Positions 1 through 9,838 of a stretch of DNA of 64,000 bases are shown here, one piece after another. Under the pieces are notes generated by a model. It was not told the DNA's origin. It did not search any database and was given only the letters and a program-made list of their open reading frames with translations. Made by a program: the position numbers and the translations under genes. The stretch comes from Flaccisagitta enflata (Eukaryota > Chaetognatha > Sagittoidea > Aphragmophora), in assembly GCA_965153355.1 (NCBI GenBank), contig OZ231127.1:92194001-92258000 (forward strand). Direction: 5' to 3'. Numbering within the stretch: position 1 is the stretch's first letter; every line of letters begins with the position of its first letter.

Positions 1-66
1 GAAGAAGAATAAAAACAAGAAGAAGAAGAAGAAGAAGAAGAAGAAGAAGAAGAAGAAGAAGAAGAA
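1..66. repeat. (GAA)n microsatellite
   Basis: Nearly uninterrupted GAA trinucleotide tract at the window edge, so its true left end is not visible. Confidence 0.95.
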
Positions 67-134
67 TAAGCAACGTGCAGTATGTAAAGCAGAGTAGCAT
101 AAATTGGCACATTGTCTTAAAGAAAATGCTGTTT

Positions 135-590
135 TCACTAGAAATAGAAGAGGGAATAAGAGGATGAGGGAAGGAATAGAGGAAGAATGAGAAGAAGAGG
201 GGGGAGGAAGAAGAAGGAGGAAGAAGTAGAGGGAGGAAGAAGAAGAAGTGTACAAGAACAAAGAAGGGAAAAAAGAGGTAGAAAATAAAAAGAAATAAAA
301 AACACAGGGTATCAAAAAGAGGGAATAGTAAGAAGAGGAAGGAGAGCAAGAAGAGAGAAATAAGAAGAAGAAGAAGAGGGAAGAAAGAGAAGAAGGAACA
401 AGAAGAAGAGGGAAGAAGAAGGAGAAGAAGAAGAGGGAAGAAGAAGGAGAAGAAGAAGAAGGAAGAAGAATGATAAGAAAAAGAAGGAAGAAGAAGGATA
501 AGAAGAAGAAGAAGAAGAAGAAGAGGGAAGAAGAAGAAGAAGAAGAAGAAGAAGAAGAGGGAAGAAGAAGAATTGAATGTTTTTTTTTAA
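135..590. repeat. Purine-rich GAA/GGA tract
   Basis: About 450 bp of almost pure purine on the + strand, alternating GAA runs with GGGA and GGAA interruptions. The long serine/leucine-rich frame opposite is a product of this composition, not a gene. Polypurine tracts of this length can form triplex DNA (general knowledge). Confidence 0.9.
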
Positions 591-615
591 ATGCCTGTGC
601 ACAATATTTTTAATT

Positions 616-1095
616 AGCATAAGCTTAAATGCTCTAAAAATCTAGATTTGATGTTTTTTAGTTGCCGCGCCATGAAATGGCCCCAGAAACAGTTCCCTGG
701 GGCCCCCGGACCTCCTTGAATATATCTTAATACTTAAGGTTTACTTTGATGGTGCTTGTTCACAACTTTTTATTAAAGAAATAAGCTTGAATGCCGTAAA
801 AATCAAGATTTTCAATGATTTTAATTGCCGGGACATGAAATCGCCCCATGATAGCCCCTTGGGGACCCCCTGGGGACCCCCCAAATGTATCTTTGTTTCT
901 AGTTGTATGTTTGACTGGTCCCTGTCCACCATTCTGACCAAAGAAATAAGCTTGAATGCTCTAAAACTGATGATATTAGTCGCCGGGCCATGAAATCACC
1001 CCAAAATAGCCCCCTGGGGACCCCCTGACCCCCCAAATGTATTCTTTTTTTCTAGTTTCATGTTTGTCTGATCCCTGTCCACCATTCTGAGCAAT
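616..1095. repeat. Three tandem copies of a ~163-bp repeat
   Basis: The segment AGCTTGAATGC recurs at about 622, 784 and 949, each time followed by an AT-rich stretch, a TCGCCGGGCCATGAAAT-like block, a C/G-rich CCCCTTGGGGACCCCC stretch and a TTTCTAGTT block. The third copy is followed by the trailing CCTGTCCACCATTCTGA motif also present after the second. Copies are clearly diverged, so the array is not recent. Confidence 0.8.
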
Positions 1096-2926
1096 AATAA
1101 CCAACTTTTGGGATAGTTGGAATTATAAGCAGCATTGGAGCGGCACAGAGTGGGTTAGGGACAGGGTTAGCCTTAGGGCTAAGGGTTGGCTGGGTTTTAT
1201 GTATTACGGCCCAAAGCTATTCAAATTGAATTCGCTCTGGTGGAGGATTCGGAAATAAAAACAAAATCGTGCAGGGAATCCTTCATTTTTTCCCAGTCCA
1301 TGTTCCATGTGAGTGGGCAGGGGTGTCGATGTTACTCCGGTACCTGAGCAGGACCTATCATGCACACGCGCACACTGACAGACTTGATGCATGCAACAGA
1401 TATGCAAATTTTGTCTTAATGAAGCAAAGAATTTCACAAACTTAACCACCAGGAAAGAAAAATAAAGAAAAGGAATGAATGATCCTTACATCAAACGACG
1501 CCAAACCAGCTTAAGATGGATTATTTTCTCTTGAATGTTGAAAGTCATGAGGAAATTTTAAAGGAGGAGGAGACGGAAAAAAGAAAGCTGAGAAAAAAAG
1601 ACGACGAAAGAATCTCTGCACTGTCTCAAGAATTGATATTACAATCAATCTTGGGCTTTTAAGAGTCAAGAAGTCTTTGTGGATTGTTTTAAAAGACTGA
1701 ATTCATGGGGAATATTATCTGCATCTTTTTTGAGAGCTCTACTAGCAGTATGCATTTCAAGTCTTGATCATAAAGGGGGTCAGTAGATCTCCTTTAAAGT
1801 TGCAAATCAAGTAAGAAGCCTAAAGAATCGCAGTTTTATTTCATTTTCCTTAGTCTTTATGAAGCACTTGCCACATGGAAGTCTATTCTGTACTCCTGAG
1901 CTTATCCATTGTCCCCCACCTAAAACCATACTATAAATCTATCTCATGAATGTATTAGTTAAATCTATTCCATAATTTGTAAAAAAAAAATATCTTTTTT
2001 GGCCTCAGAAGAGTTACCAGAATTCTTATGAATATTTGGACGGTGGAATGTCTTGAAGAGAGAACAAAGGAAATTTTCTTTTCGACGACACAAAGTCAGG
2101 AGAGAATCAAGAGAAAAACTAATGACTCGTTTTGAAGAAAATTCCTGAATAGAAATTGCAAAATTACTATCCCGCCAATCAAAAGGGCTTTAACCTTCTA
2201 GGCATTGGAGCACCTCAAGAGCATACCCGCTATTAAGGCATGCCCATCTGAAAGGCATGGAACTTACAGTCTCGTAGGAGATTATGTAGTTATTCTATAT
2301 TGGCAATAAGGCAGCTTCCCTATATAAGGCCTACATAAGGCCTATATAAGGCCTATATAAGGCCGAGTCCCTTGGGATGCGCTATTCTAAAGCTCAAATT
2401 TTCCCACAAACTTTCAATGTTTTGCGGCTGCGAAAATAAATAATGCTTTATCCCGCCCACCAAAATGGAAGCGGTCAATCGTCTCCACATCCCTAGTTCA
2501 ACCTAGTTATTACTGTATGATAACGGTAAATTTATTTTGATTAAAGATCACATTATTATCAGGGTTATTCTTTAGATATAGTTAGTTGTGTACATGCTAC
2601 TATATGAGTAACTTTTTCTTCTCTCTTGCTCTCTTGTTCCATCTATCCATCCATCTCAATTTTCTGTTTTGATGTTTTGAAACTCTGCCCAATGACCCCA
2701 ATTTTTATGAGATTTTTACTGAAACAATGTGACGTTTGTAAGATGGTGGTCGTTACATTTATGAGCGAGATAGTAAGTCTTTGGTCGTGTCTGGTAGTGA
2801 AGGAAAGCCTTGAATTGAGCCAAAAGAACGAAATATAGGAAACAAAAAAAAAAAGATTAAAAACGATGAAGCTGGAAATTCCTGCTTTGATAAAAAGGGC
2901 AACTGCGTGATCATTACCCATGGAAA

Positions 2927-2930
<4 letters not shown>
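1096..2930. other. No gene seen; AT-rich intergenic or intronic DNA
   Basis: No open frame with protein-like composition, no recognised repeat family and no convincing exon was found. A short CTATATAAGGC tandem repeat (about four units) lies near 2318-2364. If the dynein gene extends to the left, this is intron. Confidence 0.5.

Positions 2931-2984
<54 letters not shown>
2931..2984. repeat. (GA)n microsatellite
   Basis: 54 bp of perfect GA dinucleotide. Confidence 0.95.
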
Positions 2985-2987
<3 letters not shown>

Positions 2988-3170
2988 CGCAAACAGTGTT
3001 TGCCAAACACACATGAACACAAACTCATACACACACAATTACTCACTCACTCGCTCACTCACTCATACACTCACAGTCACAAACACAACACAAACACACT
3101 GGAATGATATGGAAAGATTATCAAAAAGCATGCATCCGCGAAAAAAAGAAGTCTTCATCTGTTCAAAGAT

Positions 3171-3337
3171 AACAAGGCCGGATACACGGCCATTACCAGT
3201 CGCGGACGGGTGGGCAGGGGCGGAAATGCGTGTTTTCCCACTTTTCGACTCGAGCGTGACGGACCGACCGACCAACCGACCGACCGACCGACGGACGGAC
3301 AAAGCCTCTTATAGAGTCGCTAGTCCGCGACTAAAAA
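3171..3337 (+). mobile_element. GTCGCG element (family A), full length, + orientation
   Basis: Reference copy for the family. It starts AACAAGGCCGGATACACGGC, then carries CAGTCGCGGACGG, a GGGCAGGGGCGG block, a (GACCGACC)n core, and ends with ATAGAGTCGCTAGTCCGCGACTAAAAA-type sequence. The internal GTCGCGGAC near the left end is the reverse complement of the terminal GTCCGCGAC, so the element can fold back. Order of parts (5' end, subterminal inverted repeat, microsatellite core, 3' stem-loop, short A run) matches Helentron-associated DINE-1/HINE elements; that assignment is inference. No coding capacity. Confidence 0.75.
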
Positions 3338-3399
3338 TCAATTTTTCCTATCATATATGATATTCATCATTTATCATTTGATTCACTCTATAACGTATC

Positions 3400-3511
3400 A
3401 GATCTGTTATTGTATTAGGGTTTTTATTTATAGATGTAATGTTTTCATACCTATGTAAGCCAGGTTGGCTCCTTAACTCATCCGGCAGTTAAGGCAATAG
3501 CCCTGAGAAAC
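3400..3511 (+). mobile_element. LINE 3'-end-like fragment or partial exon duplicate
   Basis: Bases 3462-3511 closely match 3625-3671 (the left edge of the first dynein exon) and run directly into (ATTC)n. A 3' UTR ending in a tetranucleotide tail is typical of CR1/L2-type LINEs, so this may be a LINE tail; alternatively the exon start was duplicated here. The data do not decide between them. Confidence 0.4.
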
Positions 3512-3605
3512 TTTATTTATTCATTTATTCATTCATTCGTTCATCCATTCATTCATTCATTCATTCATTCATTCATTCATTCATTCATTCATTCATTCAT
3601 TCATT
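3512..3605. repeat. (ATTC)n microsatellite
   Basis: About 90 bp of ATTC/TTCA tetranucleotide with a few substitutions at its left side. Confidence 0.95.
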
Positions 3606-3628
3606 GGTTTGTTAATTCTTATGCCCAG

Positions 3629-3786
3629 GTTGGCTGCTTACTCGTCCGGCAGCTCAAGCCATGGCCCTGAAAAACTTGTTCGAGGCTAACTTTGGAATTG
3701 CTTATGAATTCGTCTCTCAAAACACGCAACCAAAAATGAAGACTCTGGAGTGCAACTACATACGACAAGCTATCGATATTCTGCAG
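3629..3786 (+). CDS. Dynein heavy chain, exon (first of three visible)
   Basis: Coding exon of a dynein heavy chain motor protein, which drives ciliary or cytoplasmic movement along microtubules. It is 158 bp, entering in phase 1 after a CCCAG acceptor and leaving in phase 0 at CTGCAG|GTATGT. The 52 codons include LFEANFGIAYEFVSQN and LECNYIRQAIDILQ, typical of the linker between AAA modules of dynein heavy chains (the segment with an LFE..., EF and ...LL pattern preceding the LMWS motif). The next exon continues GLLPSKEE in phase. The left boundary is uncertain: two later AG sites would keep the same phase, and the first ~45 bp resemble the repeat at 3462-3511. The subtype (outer-arm gamma, DNAH5/8-like) is only a guess. 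The family is firm because the three exons read through. Confidence 0.8.
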
Positions 3787-4655
3787 GTATGTTGTGATTA
3801 ATGTGTTGATGACAAGCTATTGATGTTCTTCAGGTAAATTAAGACACAAGTGACATGCTGTCCATGCCCTTCATGTGATTATTATGATATATATCAAGCT
3901 ATTGATATTCTGCAGGTAAGTTGTGATTAATGTGTTGACGACAAGCTATTCATGTTCTTCAGGTAAGTAAAGACACAAGTGACAAGCTGTTTATGCCCTT
4001 CATGTGATTATTATGAAATATATCAAGCAATCGATATTCTGCAGGTAAGTTGAGACACAAGTGACAAGCTGTCTATGCCCTTCATGTGAATAATAGGGTG
4101 GTCCCGAATTAAGTCAAATTTCCTATATTGATATACTTGAGCCCTTTGCACAAATGTCCAAAAAAAGAAGGATTTCTCACAAGCTGGGATGTGAAATCAA
4201 ACAAGAAACCTTGTCGGCAAAACTATAGGGTTGCTATGGGGATTTTTTTATTGCTATAGAAAGCCTATAGTTTTGCCGCCATGGTTTAATCTTCAAATTC
4301 AGACCTCTACTTGTGGGAAAACCTTCTTTTTTGGTACATTTATGCAAAAAACTTGAGTATGTCATTTTTTGAAATTTGACCCTATTTCGTGACCACCCTA
4401 GTGAATAATATGGTATACGACAACCTGAAGATATTCTGCAGGTTAGTTAGGACACAAGTGACAAGCTTATCATACTCTCCTTGTGATTATTATGATATAC
4501 AACAAGCTATCCATATTCTACAGGTAAGTTAGGACACAAGTAACAAGCTGTCTATGCCCTTCATGTGAATAATATGGTATACCACAACCTATGGATATTC
4601 TGCAGGTAAGTTGAGACACAAGTGACAAGCTGTCTATACCATCCATGTGATTATT
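3765..4655 (+). repeat. Tandem amplification of exon end plus splice donor (~95 bp, about 8 units)
   Basis: The exon end ACAAGCTATCGATATTCTGCAG and its donor are repeated down the intron: GATATTCTGCAGGTAAGT-like units recur near 3912, 4032, 4430, 4512 and 4597, and related TTCTTCAGGTAA units near 3830 and 3955. Each unit also carries ACACAAGTGACAAGCTGTCTATGCCCTTCATGTGA-type sequence (in shorter pieces). Every unit therefore offers a potential 5' splice site downstream of the real one. Confidence 0.8.
4094..4400. mobile_element. hAT-like palindromic MITE with 8-bp target duplication
   Basis: 307-bp imperfect palindrome with termini TAGGGTGGTC and GACCACCCTA. It is flanked by GTGAATAA at 4086-4093 and 4401-4408. 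The uninterrupted sequence TTCATGTGAATAATATGG in the neighbouring tandem unit near 4560-4578 is the empty site, which confirms an 8-bp duplication. Eight-bp duplications are characteristic of hAT transposons; the superfamily call rests on that and on the palindrome form. No coding sequence. Confidence 0.75.
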
Positions 4656-4701
4656 GGATGGGGGGGGGGGGAGCAAAACAATCTCAAGACAACAAAAAAA
4701 A

Positions 4702-4838
4702 AACAAGGCCAGATACACGGCAAGACAGTCGCGGACGGTTGGGCAGGAGCAGTAATGCGAAAACCGCCCGAAATTCAAAAATGTGACGGACCGACCGACC
4801 GATGGACCGACCGACCTACCGACTGACATGGCAAGGTG
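4702..4838 (+). mobile_element. GTCGCG element, 3'-truncated
   Basis: Begins AACAAGGCCAGATACACGGC and contains CAGTCGCGGACGG and the GACC core but stops after GCAAGGTG, lacking the terminal hairpin. Confidence 0.75.
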
Positions 4839-5800
4839 CCCAAAAAGCATCGGTAGCGTTCATGATTGATGAAGACATGGCGTACACGTTTTTGTGTAAA
4901 AGCTGTGTTCCCAAGAGCCATGACTAATCAGATTCTCATCTTGTCGTTGTAAATATTGAAATATTTACAAGTTAACAAAGCGAGCAACCAAGCATGAATT
5001 TGCATGAATATAGAAGTAGTCTCGGTCGCTGCCTTGAGAAAACATTTTTTTTTTCATTCCACCTCTTTTTACAAACGAGAAATGAAGGAAAATATATGAC
5101 ACATTGACAGCCTCTTTCATGGGTTGGGCGATGGACGTACAGTTGTACCCCGCAATAACTGGTGTCAAGGAATTACATCTATCATCTGCGATAATTCATG
5201 ATCATATCTTAAATTGCCTCTTAATTAAAACAAACATACATCAAATGATACCAGCTCACTTAGTTGAATTGAAAAAAAAATTCTTAATTCGCTAAAAAAG
5301 ATATGAAAACAACCAATTAGCACTGCTCGAAACAGAAATGTTTTTCTGTTTTTTTTTTCGATCTAGATTTTGTTTTTTAAAAAACTAGTCTAAATGCAGT
5401 AGTATTTCAAATGATCTGAAGCTATCTGCAATGTATAGACGGATTTCTGATATTTCTAATGTAGAAATAAAAAGACATGATAGGACTTAAGTTTTATATT
5501 CGTCATATGTGGATTTCGGTTACTCTTGGATCCATCAACTTATCGATAACCCGGTCAACTAGTCAATTATTCATTCTATGTCATGACAATCGTTATTTCT
5601 CCCCACGCACCCCCTCAAAAACGGAAGAAAGCAATTCAGTCACCGTTTTTTTTTTCTTAAAACCTACTGAGAGATTTTCCTCTAACTGTCAACGATGTTT
5701 TGACATACAAGATGCGCAAAATAGTACATAGTGAAAAAAAAAGTGGGAAAGAACAAGAAAAAATTTTGCCATCTTTTTGCATTTTGCACACTTTATCGCC
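4839..5800. other. No gene seen
   Basis: AT-rich sequence inside the presumed dynein intron. No protein-like frame and no member of the window's repeat families was recognised. Confidence 0.5.
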
Positions 5801-5805
5801 CTTGT

Positions 5806-5997
5806 GCGCAAAAATGGGCCATTTACAAGGCAACTGTGTACCGTGCTTGTGTGCAAAAATGTGCCATGTACAAGGCAGCTGTGTACCGTCCTTGTGTGCA
5901 AAAATGTGCCATGTACAAAGCAGCTATGTGTCGCCCTTTTGCGCCAAAATGTGCCATGTACAAGGCAGCTGTGTATCTCGCCCTTGTGCGCAAAAAA
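5806..5997. repeat. Tandem repeat, ~46 bp x 4
   Basis: Units of AAAAATGTGCCATGTACAAG followed by GCAGCTGTGTACCGTCC and TTGTGTGC occur four times with modest divergence. Three frames stay open through it, which is a periodicity effect. Confidence 0.85.
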
Positions 5998-6050
5998 AAG
6001 TCCGAACGCAAATCAAGTCGAATATTCATATCCGTCATCTACATTTACAG

Positions 6051-6254
6051 GGGCTTCTTCCATCCAAAGAAGAGGCAGCTGTGGCCACTCCAGCAGCCAC
6101 CGGCGGAGGAGGAGGAGGAGGAGGAGGAGGAGGAGGAGGAGGAGGAGGAGGAGCATGCAGTTCATCACCAACCTCTGATCCCATTCAGAACTTGTTCATC
6201 GTGGCCCTCATGTGGTCCCTGGGCGCACTCTTGGAACTTGATGACAGATTTAAG
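6051..6254 (+). CDS. Dynein heavy chain, exon with poly-glycine tract
   Basis: 204-bp, phase 0-0 exon between CATTTACAG and AAG|GTGGGT. It begins GLLPSKEEA, which continues the previous exon, and ends with LFIVALMWSLGALLELDD, the strongly conserved dynein heavy chain segment before AAA3 (LF..ALMWS.GALLE..DR pattern), followed by RFK. Between them lies a GGC codon and 16 perfect GGA codons (6105-6152) encoding 17 consecutive glycines. This sits in a position that is a variable loop in the family, so the microsatellite may be tolerated. A family B MITE starts 42 bp after the donor. Confidence 0.88.
6105..6152 (+). repeat. (GGA)16 microsatellite inside a coding exon
   Basis: Perfect triplet run in the reading frame of the dynein exon; length change by whole repeats would keep the frame. 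Confidence 0.95.
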
Positions 6255-6296
6255 GTGGGTAAAAATTTCTTTTCATTAATCACGATATGAAATAAA

Positions 6297-6563
6297 GGGC
6301 GTGTTTCTAGTGAGCGCCAAAAACGCGTTTCTGCCTGTGAAACGCGATAACAGTGTGAACACATATTCAAGAATTTCAACCGTCCCACGAGGGAGTGAGC
6401 GAAGTGAGTGAGCGAGCCCGTGAACAGAGCGAGCGAGCGAAGCGAGTAGCGAAGCGGAGCGCTGCGGAGCGAGTGAGCGGAGTGAGCGGTGCAAGCGAAT
6501 GAACGTAGCGAGCGACCGAGTGGCCCGTTCAAAACGCGATCGTCTTTGACTAGAAACGCCCCC
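6297..6563. mobile_element. Family B MITE (GGGCGT termini)
   Basis: Reference copy. Left end GGGCGTGTTTCTAGTG, right end GACTAGAAACGCCCC, so terminal inverted repeats of about 13-15 bp. Inside are a second inverted pair (AACGCG motifs) and a GC-rich block of GAGCGAGCGAAGCGAG-like repeats. Other copies are at 8088-8322, 22396-22653, 39447-39697 and 50742-51175. No target duplication is clear. No coding capacity. Confidence 0.8.
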
Positions 6564-6610
6564 TCAAACACTCCGAGCAATAACTCAGCGACACATGAAT
6601 GCAGCTTACT

Positions 6611-6823
6611 AACAGCTGTCGCACAATTATTGCACAAGCGACGCAACGAAAGCAAAGTAAAACTATGAAAAGCATACTTTTAGTTGGCCCAGTTGTATGA
6701 AATTTTAACTGAATCATTATAACACCTGTGGGTTATCACAGTCCAAATTTCATGTAACTGGGTCAACAAGAAGTACGCTTTTCATAGTTTTACTTGTGCA
6801 ATAATAGTGCGACAGGTGTTATT
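6611..6823. mobile_element. Short palindromic element
   Basis: Inverted arms: TGTCGCACAATTATTGCACAAG at the left pairs with CTTGTGCAATAATAGTGCGACA at the right (each written here only to show the pairing of about 21 bases), and inside, AAACTATGAAAAGCATACTT pairs with AAGTACGCTTTTCATAGTTT. About 20 bp (CGACGCAACGAAAGC) interrupt the left arm. Confidence 0.75.
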
Positions 6824-6944
6824 CATTCCAAGCTTCGTCCCAGATCAAAGCATTGTAATCATTTTCTTCAACATTTTTTTTGTCAGAATCACCCAAGTGC
6901 CATTCTCAACCCATACTTGTGTTTCCTCAAATTTCATCTTCTTG

Positions 6945-7200
6945 TTTTTAGTCGCGTGCTACGCGACTCTATGAGCCACTATGTCGGTCCGTCAGTCGGT
7001 CCGTCGGTCCGTCGGTCCATCCGTCCATAACAAAGTCGTTTTTTACATTTTTAACACTAGAGAAGGTACTGGAAGGTGGAAAACACTTCTTCATTTTGAA
7101 AATTTGTGTGCCTGTCTGTCTGTCTGTCTGTTTGTATGTCTGTCTGACCAAATCTTTCTGAAAATACTGACGCACGCGACTTTGGTCTAATGACCTTGTT
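6945..7200 (-). mobile_element. GTCGCG element, - orientation, with (TGTC)n expansion
   Basis: Starts TTTTTAGTCGCGTGCTACGCGACTC (hairpin with a TGCTA loop region), has GGTCCGTC repeats, then unrelated-looking 60 bp and a second (TGTC)n tract, and ends GCACGCGACTTTGG near ATGACCTTGTT. It ends about 75 bp before the next dynein exon. Confidence 0.65.
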
Positions 7201-7277
7201 TCTCTTCCTTCCCCCCCCCCCTTTCTTTTTCTGTCTTTGTTTTTTCTTTTTTTTTGTCTTTTCTATTTCCAACACAG

Positions 7278-7367
7278 CTGCAAGAATTCCTGCAAAAGAA
7301 GACGAGTCTTTGTTTGCCCACGACTACGGGAGAGGACACCATTTTCGAGTACATTGTAGATGCCATG
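7278..7367 (+). CDS. Dynein heavy chain, exon (third visible)
   Basis: 90-bp phase 0-0 exon, acceptor TTTCCAACACAG, donor ATG|GTAGGT. It encodes LQEFLQKKTSLCLPTTTG and then EDTIFEYIVDAM. This continues ELDDRFK of the preceding exon into the expected EFL and F(E/D)Y.VD pattern of dynein heavy chains just before AAA3. The next exon (expected to contain a W..W motif and then the AAA3 P-loop) was not found on the + strand, so it is either beyond the window or too short to recognise by eye. Confidence 0.82.
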
Positions 7368-7373
7368 GTAGGT

Positions 7374-8087
<714 letters not shown>

Positions 8088-8322
8088 TCTAGTGAATCCA
8101 ACAATTGCGTTTATCCCATCAATCACGTTTGTAGTGAGAACCCGTTCACACATTTATGAGTCTCAACCTACCAATGAGGGAGTGAGTAAAGTGTGTGTGC
8201 GAGCTTGTGAACGGATTGCAGAGCAAGTTTTTGTAGCAAGTCAGTGAAGTGAGCAGTCCAAGTGAATAAACGTAGCAAGCAACAGAGTGGCCCATTTAAA
8301 GGAGTATTTGTCTGTAGAAACA
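8088..8322. mobile_element. Family B MITE, diverged; its inner part is tandemly repeated
   Basis: Contains GTTTCTAGTGA at the left, the GAGGGAGTGAGTAAAG block, GTGGCCCATTTAAAG and CTGTAGAAACAG at the right. The GC-rich core has decayed by C-to-T and G-to-A changes compared with 6297-6563. Confidence 0.7.
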
Positions 8323-8361
8323 GAAGTATACCGGTCCATTTGCGAAGTGATGTAATAACCA

Positions 8362-8515
8362 AACAAGGCCGGATACACGGCAATCCAGTCGCGTACGGTT
8401 GGGCAGGAGCGGTAATTCAAAGACCGATCGCAAGTTTAGAAATATTTGTGACGGACCGACGGACGGACCGACCGACCGACACAAGGTGTAGAGTCGCGTG
8501 TCCGCGACTAAAAAA
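8362..8515 (+). mobile_element. GTCGCG element, full length (unit 1 of triplication)
   Basis: AACAAGGCCGGATACACGGC start, CAGTCGCGTACGG, GACC core, and a GTCGCGTGTCCGCGACTAAAA end. Confidence 0.8.
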
Positions 8516-8866
8516 AGGTATTTTTTGAAATCACTACCCCTGCGTAGTGTTCAACCATCTGTAACTGTTGTTGTGTGTACAGCCTTGTTTCGTTGACAAA
8601 ATGCCTTCCATGTGCTATATCTTCCTGATACAACCACCGCCAAAACTTTCATCCCCTCCGCTGAGTCTCAACCTACCAATGAGGGAGCGAGTAAAGTGTG
8701 TGTGCGAGCTTGTGAACGGATTGCAGAGCAAGTTTTTGTAGCAAGTCAGTGAAGTGAGCAGTCCAAGTGAATAAACGTAGCAAGCAACAGAGTGGCCCAT
8801 TTAAAGGAGTATTTGTCTGTAGAAACAGAAGTATACCGGTCCATTTGCGAAGTGATGTAATAACCA

Positions 8867-9018
8867 AACAAGGCCGGATACATGGCAATCCAGTCGCATA
8901 CGGTTGGGCAGGAGCGGTAATTCAAAGACCGACTTAAGTTTAGAAATATTTCCAGATTGACCGACGGACGGATTCCACTGACCGACAATAGCAGGTAGAG
9001 CTGTCCGCGATCAAAAAG
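8867..9018 (+). mobile_element. GTCGCG element, decayed (unit 2 of triplication)
   Basis: Same layout as the copy at 8362 but with several substitutions and a broken terminal hairpin (GAGCTGTCCGCGATCAAAA). Confidence 0.75.
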
Positions 9019-9305
9019 GTATTTTTGGAAATCACTACCCCTGCGTAGTGTTCAACCATCTGTAACTGTTGTTGTGTGTACAGCCTTGTTTCGTTGACAA
9101 AATGCCTTCCATGTGCTATATCTTCCTGATACAACCACCGCCAAAACTTTCATCCCCTCCGCTGAGTCTCAACCTACCAATGAGGGAGCGAGTAAAGTGT
9201 GTGTGCGAGCTTGTGAACGGATTGCAGAGCAAGTTTTTGTAGCAAGTCAGTGAAGTGAGCAGTCCAAGTGAATAAACGTAGCAATGAAGACCATGAAACA
9301 AAAAT

Positions 9306-9495
9306 AACAAAGCCGGATACACGGCTACCCTAGCTCGCGTGCGGGTGGGCAGGAGCAGTGCTGGAGGTCACTAGGGCATCTGGGCAGGAGCTGTATGCTG
9401 CAAGGCCCAAAGAAATAGGGGACCAACTGACCAACAGACGGACGGACGGACAGACTGGACATATGGGGTGTTGAGTCGCGTAGCACGCGACTAAA
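9306..9495 (+). mobile_element. GTCGCG element, full length, TAGCA-loop variant
   Basis: Starts AACAAAGCCGGATACACGGC and ends GAGTCGCGTAGCACGCGACTAAA. The subterminal copy reads CTCGCGTGCGGG. A fragment of a second element's 3' half follows head-to-tail at about 9498-9569. Confidence 0.75.
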
Positions 9496-9613
9496 GAGGG
9501 ACCAAACGACCGACGCGGACCGGGATCATAGGCTGACATAGTAAGGGTGTAGAGTCGCTAGCGACGACTGTGCTTCTAATCTCTGGGACATTGCTCTCTA
9601 CAAGAACTTACTG

Positions 9614-9712
9614 TTTTTAGTCACATACGTAACCCCACACCTCGCTAGTGACCTTTCTCTCTCATTACTGCTCTCACAACTAAAAAAGCACCAAGCATCC
9701 GGCCTTGTTTTT
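9614..9712 (-). mobile_element. GTCGCG element, heavily decayed
   Basis: TTTTTAGTCACATACGTAACCCCACACC at the left (decayed hairpin) and GCATCCGGCCTTGTT at the right, without a GACC core. Confidence 0.4.
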
Positions 9713-9729
9713 GGTATGTACTGCTTAAT

Positions 9730-9773
9730 CTCTCCGTCTGTCTCTGTCTGTCTCCGTCTGTCTCTCTCTGTCT

Positions 9774-9829
<56 letters not shown>

Positions 9830-9838
9830 TCTCTCTGC
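9730..9838. repeat. (TCTG)n/(TC)n microsatellite
   Basis: TCTGTC repeats leading into about 60 bp of CT dinucleotide. Confidence 0.9.

Larger units (their letters stand above)
8161..9290. repeat. Tandem segmental triplication, ~503-bp unit
   Basis: TCTCAACCTACCAATGAGGG starts at 8161, 8666 and 9167. Units 1 and 2 each contain the right part of a family B MITE, a GTCGCG element and about 150 bp of unique sequence (GTTCAACCATCTGTAACTG at about 8549 and 9051). Unit 3 breaks off near 9290, where another GTCGCG element begins. Confidence 0.85.

Noticed and set aside
5700-6290. Frame of 196 residues reading through the 46-bp repeat into the dynein exon
   Set aside because: The coding part begins at the acceptor at 6051; upstream sequence is tandem repeat and intron.
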